Shown in pieces: positions 60,275 to 64,000 of a DNA stretch of 64,000 nt; the first letter of the stretch is position 1; each line of letters opens with the position of its first letter. The stretch is from NCBI GenBank assembly GCA_018402305.1, contig JAGYJE010000009.1:1-64000 (forward strand), written 5' to 3'. Origin of the DNA: Puniceicoccaceae bacterium (GTDB lineage: Bacteria > Verrucomicrobiota > Verrucomicrobiia > Opitutales > Coraliomargaritaceae). A model generated the notes under the pieces. That model ran no database searches, was not told the origin of the DNA, and worked only from the letters and a program-made list of their open reading frames with translations. The translations under genes and the position numbers were made by a program.

Positions 60275-63193
60275 ATGAAGTTTCTTTTTAGAACACTGCT
60301 GGCCTTGGTGTTCCTGTTGGCCATTCTGATCGGGATCGCCTACGTCACAATGACCCGGCCGAGTGTGCAGAAGCGAATTTTTGAAGCGCAGTTGCCGGAA
60401 GGCAGCTCCATTGAGCACATTCAAGTAACTCCCTCAAAACTCATCTTAAGGGGCGTGGACGTTCAATTGCCCGATGGAAGTCGCCTACAAGTCGGTCTTA
60501 TCAAATCGGGCTTCTCACCCTTGGCAGCTATCTTCGGTCAGACGATACGGTTAAACGGAGTTAAGGTGGAGTCACTCCTGATCCAGTTGCCAAAAGCGGT
60601 GTTCGGCGGAAGTGACCTGCCGGACCGTTCACTCCCCAGCGATCGCTCGCTTGATCCAATCACGGCAAAGTCCGACCGGCCAGTTGTCACCGCCGGTTCG
60701 GCAAATGCTCCGGAGGATGTACTCTATGCCTTAGGCGAATTGCAATGGCTCTGGGACATCGATGGCATCAACCTCCAAGGGGTGATTATTGACGGGTATG
60801 AAAATCGCTATTTTTTTAATGTCCAGTCGGGGGCAATTGCACCAGGTGTCGAAACGGAACTATACGCATCGCTTGAATTAAAATCAAAAGAAGCGCTGGA
60901 GGGGGGGCTACAAAATTTGTCAACCAATCTGCGGTTGCAATTCAAACAGGACCAGAGGGGGGGCTTTGAGTCGTTCAAAATGGACTCTAAAACGTCCGGC
61001 AGCGATTCGGCTGGCGCGAGTTTATTGAGTGCTTCGCAGACGCTGGCTCTTCAGGTCGATGCCTCTGGGCGAAGCGCAGAGCTTACCTTCGAAGCAGACG
61101 TGAATCTTCCGGAACCAGGGGTCTTCCTGCCCGAGATGAGTTCGTTGCGGGACTTTGTGCTCAAAGCTGATTTAAAGGCGAAGGCAAATGGATCGATGCT
61201 CACCTTCAATCAGGCGAACCTCGATCTCACGGCGGATAGCCAAGCGATCGCCAGTGTTAAGCTGCAGCAGGCCCTTACCCTCGGAGGCGGACAGCAATTT
61301 GCCGGAAGGCTTGTGTCGGTGGAGTTGCTTCGGTTGCCTCTGGAATGGGTCAACCCGTGGCTTCCAGAAGGCGTGAAATTGACGGGGGCTCCTTTTGCTG
61401 CGGAAATTTTTTTACAGGGCGGGAGCGATGGCTCCCTTGTGGTGTTGACGGAGCAACCCCTGAATTTAGGCCCTTTTTCTGTCCTGCAAGAGGAGCAAGT
61501 GCTTTTTAATGACCTTACGCTGCGGATGAATCCTGTTCTCCGGGCAGCCCCGGACCAGACGCTTCACTACGAACTTACGGCGTTGCAAGTAACGGATGGC
61601 TACGGGCCGTTTATCAATGCTGAGGTGAAGGGCCGGAAAAAAAATGACAATAAAGATGCGCAATTTGGCGGACTGCAAAGCGAGGCAATATTGAATGTGG
61701 GGCTTTTAGAGCTGCTACAGCAGCCTGCTCTTGCAGGCAAGGCGGGAGTCCTCTCAGGAAAGGCACTGCTCCGTTTGAAAATGGAGCAGTCCGCTGCTTT
61801 CCCAATGGCGATCGAAGTTTCGATAGATGATCTTCGCGGCCATAGTCAGCCGGGGTTAGGGCAGGATTATCGGTTAACCGCACGGTTAAGGCGCTTGGGA
61901 AGCGGCGGCTACGCTATAGATGCTGATTTACAGGCTGGCTTCAAAAATAGTCCGAGCACGAGCATTCAGGTGAGCGGTCAAGTTAATCCAAGTCAAATAC
62001 CGGTACCCTTCAATCTGGATGTAACAGCCACTGATATCCTGCAACGCGACTTGGATATTCTAATCGCAGCATTGGCTCCATCCGAGGCACTCGGAGTGTC
62101 TAAGACTGGGCGACCGAAGCAAGGGCAGAAACCTTCGGTCTCAGCAACGCCACCAGCGTCTCTTCCGTCTTCCGCGGATGTCGAACGTCCCGCTTGGGCA
62201 GATCTCGACGGATCAGCAACCGTTCAGATCGACGAGTTTATCCTGAATTCCGGCCAAGTAATCCAATCAATTACGGCTCAAGCGACGGTTAGTGAATCGC
62301 TGCTCGAAGTAAAGAATATGAAAGGGAGGCTTCAGGAAGGGCCGATAGCGGGGCGTGCCCGGATAGACTTCGCCGCCGCCGATCCCATGCCTTACAAAGT
62401 GCTCAGTCAAATCAACTTCGAAAACGTGGATCCAGCGGTCTTCTCGGGAAAACAGTCTGGTAGTTTCCCCGTGCGAGGAATGTTTAACGGAGAATTCAAA
62501 CTGGAGGGCAAAGGAGGGACGCTTGAGGCTGCTCTTGAGAACTCGGAGGCGGGATTTTTAATCACTGGACGGAAGGGTGTGTTGACGGCATTCGATTTGG
62601 ATAACCGTAGTCAACTCGGTCTATTGGGTGTCGGCCTTCTGGGGCGTCAACTGGATCGCCCTGGTATCACAGCCATGGCGAAGGCGGTTCCGTACTTTAA
62701 AGACATACACTTTGAAAACTTTACGCTTAACTTGACCCGTGGTCAGGACAAAGTTGTTCGAATACCGGAGTTGGTCTTTCTGGGTGACAACATTCGCATC
62801 GAAGGCCAGGGTTTTATTGGAGCGAGTCGGCTCGACGCGATAATGGATCAACCGCTGCAATTGTTGCTCGAACTCGGTGCCAAAGGTAGGCTGGTCGATT
62901 ATCTGGAAACCCTTCAGTTACTTTCGAATCAAACCAGCGAGAATGGATTTCGCACTTGGAAAGAAGCCCTTGAGATTAGCGGGACGATTGGCAATCCCGA
63001 TACCAGTGCACTCAAGGATATGCTCAGTGAGGCAGCAGGCCGGGCAATCAGCGGACGCTCGGCTTCTTTACAAAGCACCGAGGTCGAAGGGGAGCCGACC
63101 GATCCCGCGATCTCCAAAGAGCCTCAGCAACAGCGACGCCTGAATGAAATCGATATCGGCCTTGATTTATTGAATTCAGTTTTCGGTAACTAA
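60275..63193 (+). CDS. Large AsmA-like/DUF748-like envelope protein
   Basis: A 972-aa protein from the ATG at 60275. One N-terminal membrane helix (LLALVFLLAILIGIAYVTMT) is followed by beta-rich repeats and a late AsmA-like region (GPIAGRARIDFAAADPMPYKVLSQINFENVDPAVFSGKQSG, FNGEFKLEGKGGTLEAALENSEAGFLITGRKG). It is the second member of this class in the window and is not adjacent to an ABC gene set. A role in lipid transport or outer-membrane upkeep is inferred from the family. Confidence 0.7.
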   Translation: MKFLFRTLLALVFLLAILIGIAYVTMTRPSVQKRIFEAQLPEGSSIEHIQVTPSKLILRGVDVQLPDGSRLQVGLIKSGFSPLAAIFGQTIRLNGVKVESLLIQLPKAVFGGSDLPDRSLPSDRSLDPITAKSDRPVVTAGSANAPEDVLYALGELQWLWDIDGINLQGVIIDGYENRYFFNVQSGAIAPGVETELYASLELKSKEALEGGLQNLSTNLRLQFKQDQRGGFESFKMDSKTSGSDSAGASLLSASQTLALQVDASGRSAELTFEADVNLPEPGVFLPEMSSLRDFVLKADLKAKANGSMLTFNQANLDLTADSQAIASVKLQQALTLGGGQQFAGRLVSVELLRLPLEWVNPWLPEGVKLTGAPFAAEIFLQGGSDGSLVVLTEQPLNLGPFSVLQEEQVLFNDLTLRMNPVLRAAPDQTLHYELTALQVTDGYGPFINAEVKGRKKNDNKDAQFGGLQSEAILNVGLLELLQQPALAGKAGVLSGKALLRLKMEQSAAFPMAIEVSIDDLRGHSQPGLGQDYRLTARLRRLGSGGYAIDADLQAGFKNSPSTSIQVSGQVNPSQIPVPFNLDVTATDILQRDLDILIAALAPSEALGVSKTGRPKQGQKPSVSATPPASLPSSADVERPAWADLDGSATVQIDEFILNSGQVIQSITAQATVSESLLEVKNMKGRLQEGPIAGRARIDFAAADPMPYKVLSQINFENVDPAVFSGKQSGSFPVRGMFNGEFKLEGKGGTLEAALENSEAGFLITGRKGVLTAFDLDNRSQLGLLGVGLLGRQLDRPGITAMAKAVPYFKDIHFENFTLNLTRGQDKVVRIPELVFLGDNIRIEGQGFIGASRLDAIMDQPLQLLLELGAKGRLVDYLETLQLLSNQTSENGFRTWKEALEISGTIGNPDTSALKDMLSEAAGRAISGRSASLQSTEVEGEPTDPAISKEPQQQRRLNEIDIGLDLLNSVFGN

Positions 63194-63432
63194 TCCAAAT
63201 TCCGGAGTTTCGTAACGATGATTGTGGGTGAGCAAACCAACAAAAGTGCCCAAAAGTCGGCGCATCGAGGAACTGTCTTGCTGATCATTAGCTGTAGAGT
63301 CTTATAGGTTCAACCGTCGTTAAGCGGGTATAAAGCAGTCAGAAAATAGGCAAGGCCTTATCAAATTTTTTAGCCTGGTCATAATTTTTTGGTTGACTCG
63401 TGTTGTTTTGGCGGAATAGTGGACGGGATTAT
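63194..63432 (+). promoter_or_regulatory. Intergenic region upstream of the second RAYT
   Basis: This 239-bp gap is AT-richer than its surroundings. TTGACT near 63393 with an AT-rich -10-like sequence about 16-17 bp downstream may be the transposase promoter. Nothing else is recognised. Confidence 0.3.
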
Positions 63433-64000
63433 GGGAAGACGGATACGCAGATTGGTTTCTAGGAAATCTACAGTTATCCACCATGCGATGAGTCGTATTG
63501 TGGGTGGGCAGATGCTTTTGGGGGACCGGGAGAAGGAGGTGCTGCGGCGTCTGCTCTGGCGTGTGTCGGATTTTTCGGGGGTGGAGGTGCTAACGTACTC
63601 GATCATGAGCAACCACTTCCATGTGCTGGTACGGGTGCCGGAGAAAGACCGGGCGGTCTCGGATGCGGAGCTTTTGCGGCGCTTTAAGGTGCTCTACCCG
63701 AAGCCGACGCGGTATCAGACGGCTTCGTTTGCCCGATTGGAGAGCGCTCTTCGGGAGGGCAATGAGGAGGCGGTGGCGGTGCGGGCGCAGCTATTGGCCC
63801 GGATGCATGATCTATCAGAGTTTATGAAAACGCTGAAGCAGCGCTTTTCGATTTGGTATAACCGGAACCATGACAATCGTCTGGGGACCTTGTGGATGGA
63901 CCGTTTTAAGAGTGTGCTGGTGGAGGGGAAGGGCAATCCGCTACAGACGATGGCGGCTTATATCGACCTGAACCCGGTGCGGGCGGGGCTGGTGGAGGAT
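63433..64000 (+). CDS. RAYT-like transposase, 5' part (runs off the window)
   Basis: The ATG at 63433 opens a frame to the window edge (189 codons). MGRRIRRLVSRKSTVIHHAMSRI, the HUH motif SIMSNHFHVLVRVPEKDRAVSDAELLRRFKVLY, LKQRFSIWYNRNHDNRLGTLWMDRFKSVLVEG and AAYIDLNPVRAGLVED follow the same block order as the 47244-48311 transposase, although overall sequence is clearly different. The missing 3' part lies beyond the window. Confidence 0.85.

Overview
The window is 64 kb of high-GC chromosome (roughly 55-60% by eye). Gene content and repeat style suggest a member of the Verrucomicrobiota, class Opitutae (Puniceicoccales/Coraliomargarita-like). This is inference from an anaerobic sulfatase maturase, citramalate synthase, FabV, OleA/OleB, a LexA with an unusual palindromic operator, GldA/F/G-like ABC genes with AsmA-type proteins, RAYT transposases and repetitive intergenic tracts. 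No rRNA, tRNA or CRISPR array was recognised.

Layout. (1) 1-2.7 kb: the 3' end of an RHS-repeat gene runs abruptly into an opposing, broken alpha/beta hydrolase; an intact sulfatase maturase and an SGNH hydrolase follow on the minus strand. (2) 2.9-7.9 kb: a damaged block holding recognisable but multiply frameshifted ndk, ispF, tesA, a LolD/YbbA-type ATPase and a YbbP/FtsX-type permease. Gene order and divergence of the last three match the E. coli tesA/ybbA/ybbP arrangement. The damage is either pseudogenisation or an unpolished low-quality stretch of assembly. (3) 7.9-11.6 kb: intact DinG-family helicase and an FAD-dependent dehydrogenase, minus strand.

(4) 11.8-22.4 kb: a defence island, the most interesting part of the window. 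Three GC-rich genes form a core: a type III-like Res helicase-nuclease, a beta-class DNA methyltransferase (Mod) and a RelE-like toxin domain fused to a UvrD-type helicase. Set between or inside them are AT-richer pieces: an NYN (DUF88) nuclease gene, an ORF6N-like remnant with two in-frame perfect hairpins, two copies of a three-repeat motif just upstream of mod, the presumed target-recognition segment of Mod, and a DUF2971 gene placed with 3-bp junctions. Mod carries an in-frame TAG at codon 39.

(5) 22.4-30.2 kb: mostly housekeeping genes: acylphosphatase, an ABC exporter, an inositol-monophosphatase-like enzyme, citramalate synthase, DUF2071, a fatty acid desaturase and a glyoxalase-fold protein. 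(6) 30.2-39.1 kb: a palindromic repeat block, lexA with a palindrome over its own promoter, a VapBC-type toxin-antitoxin pair, UDP-glucose dehydrogenase, fabV, adjacent rnhC and rnhB, and a znuACB zinc uptake operon. (7) 39.1-47.1 kb, minus strand: a five-gene ABC/GldG/DUF4340/AsmA-like envelope cluster. (8) 47.2-64 kb: two RAYT-family transposases bracket oleA-oleB, an Lrp regulator with an aminotransferase, der, proA, a PfkB kinase, xseA, a VTT membrane protein, a LysM protein, a Nudix hydrolase and a second large AsmA-like protein. The second RAYT runs off the window end.
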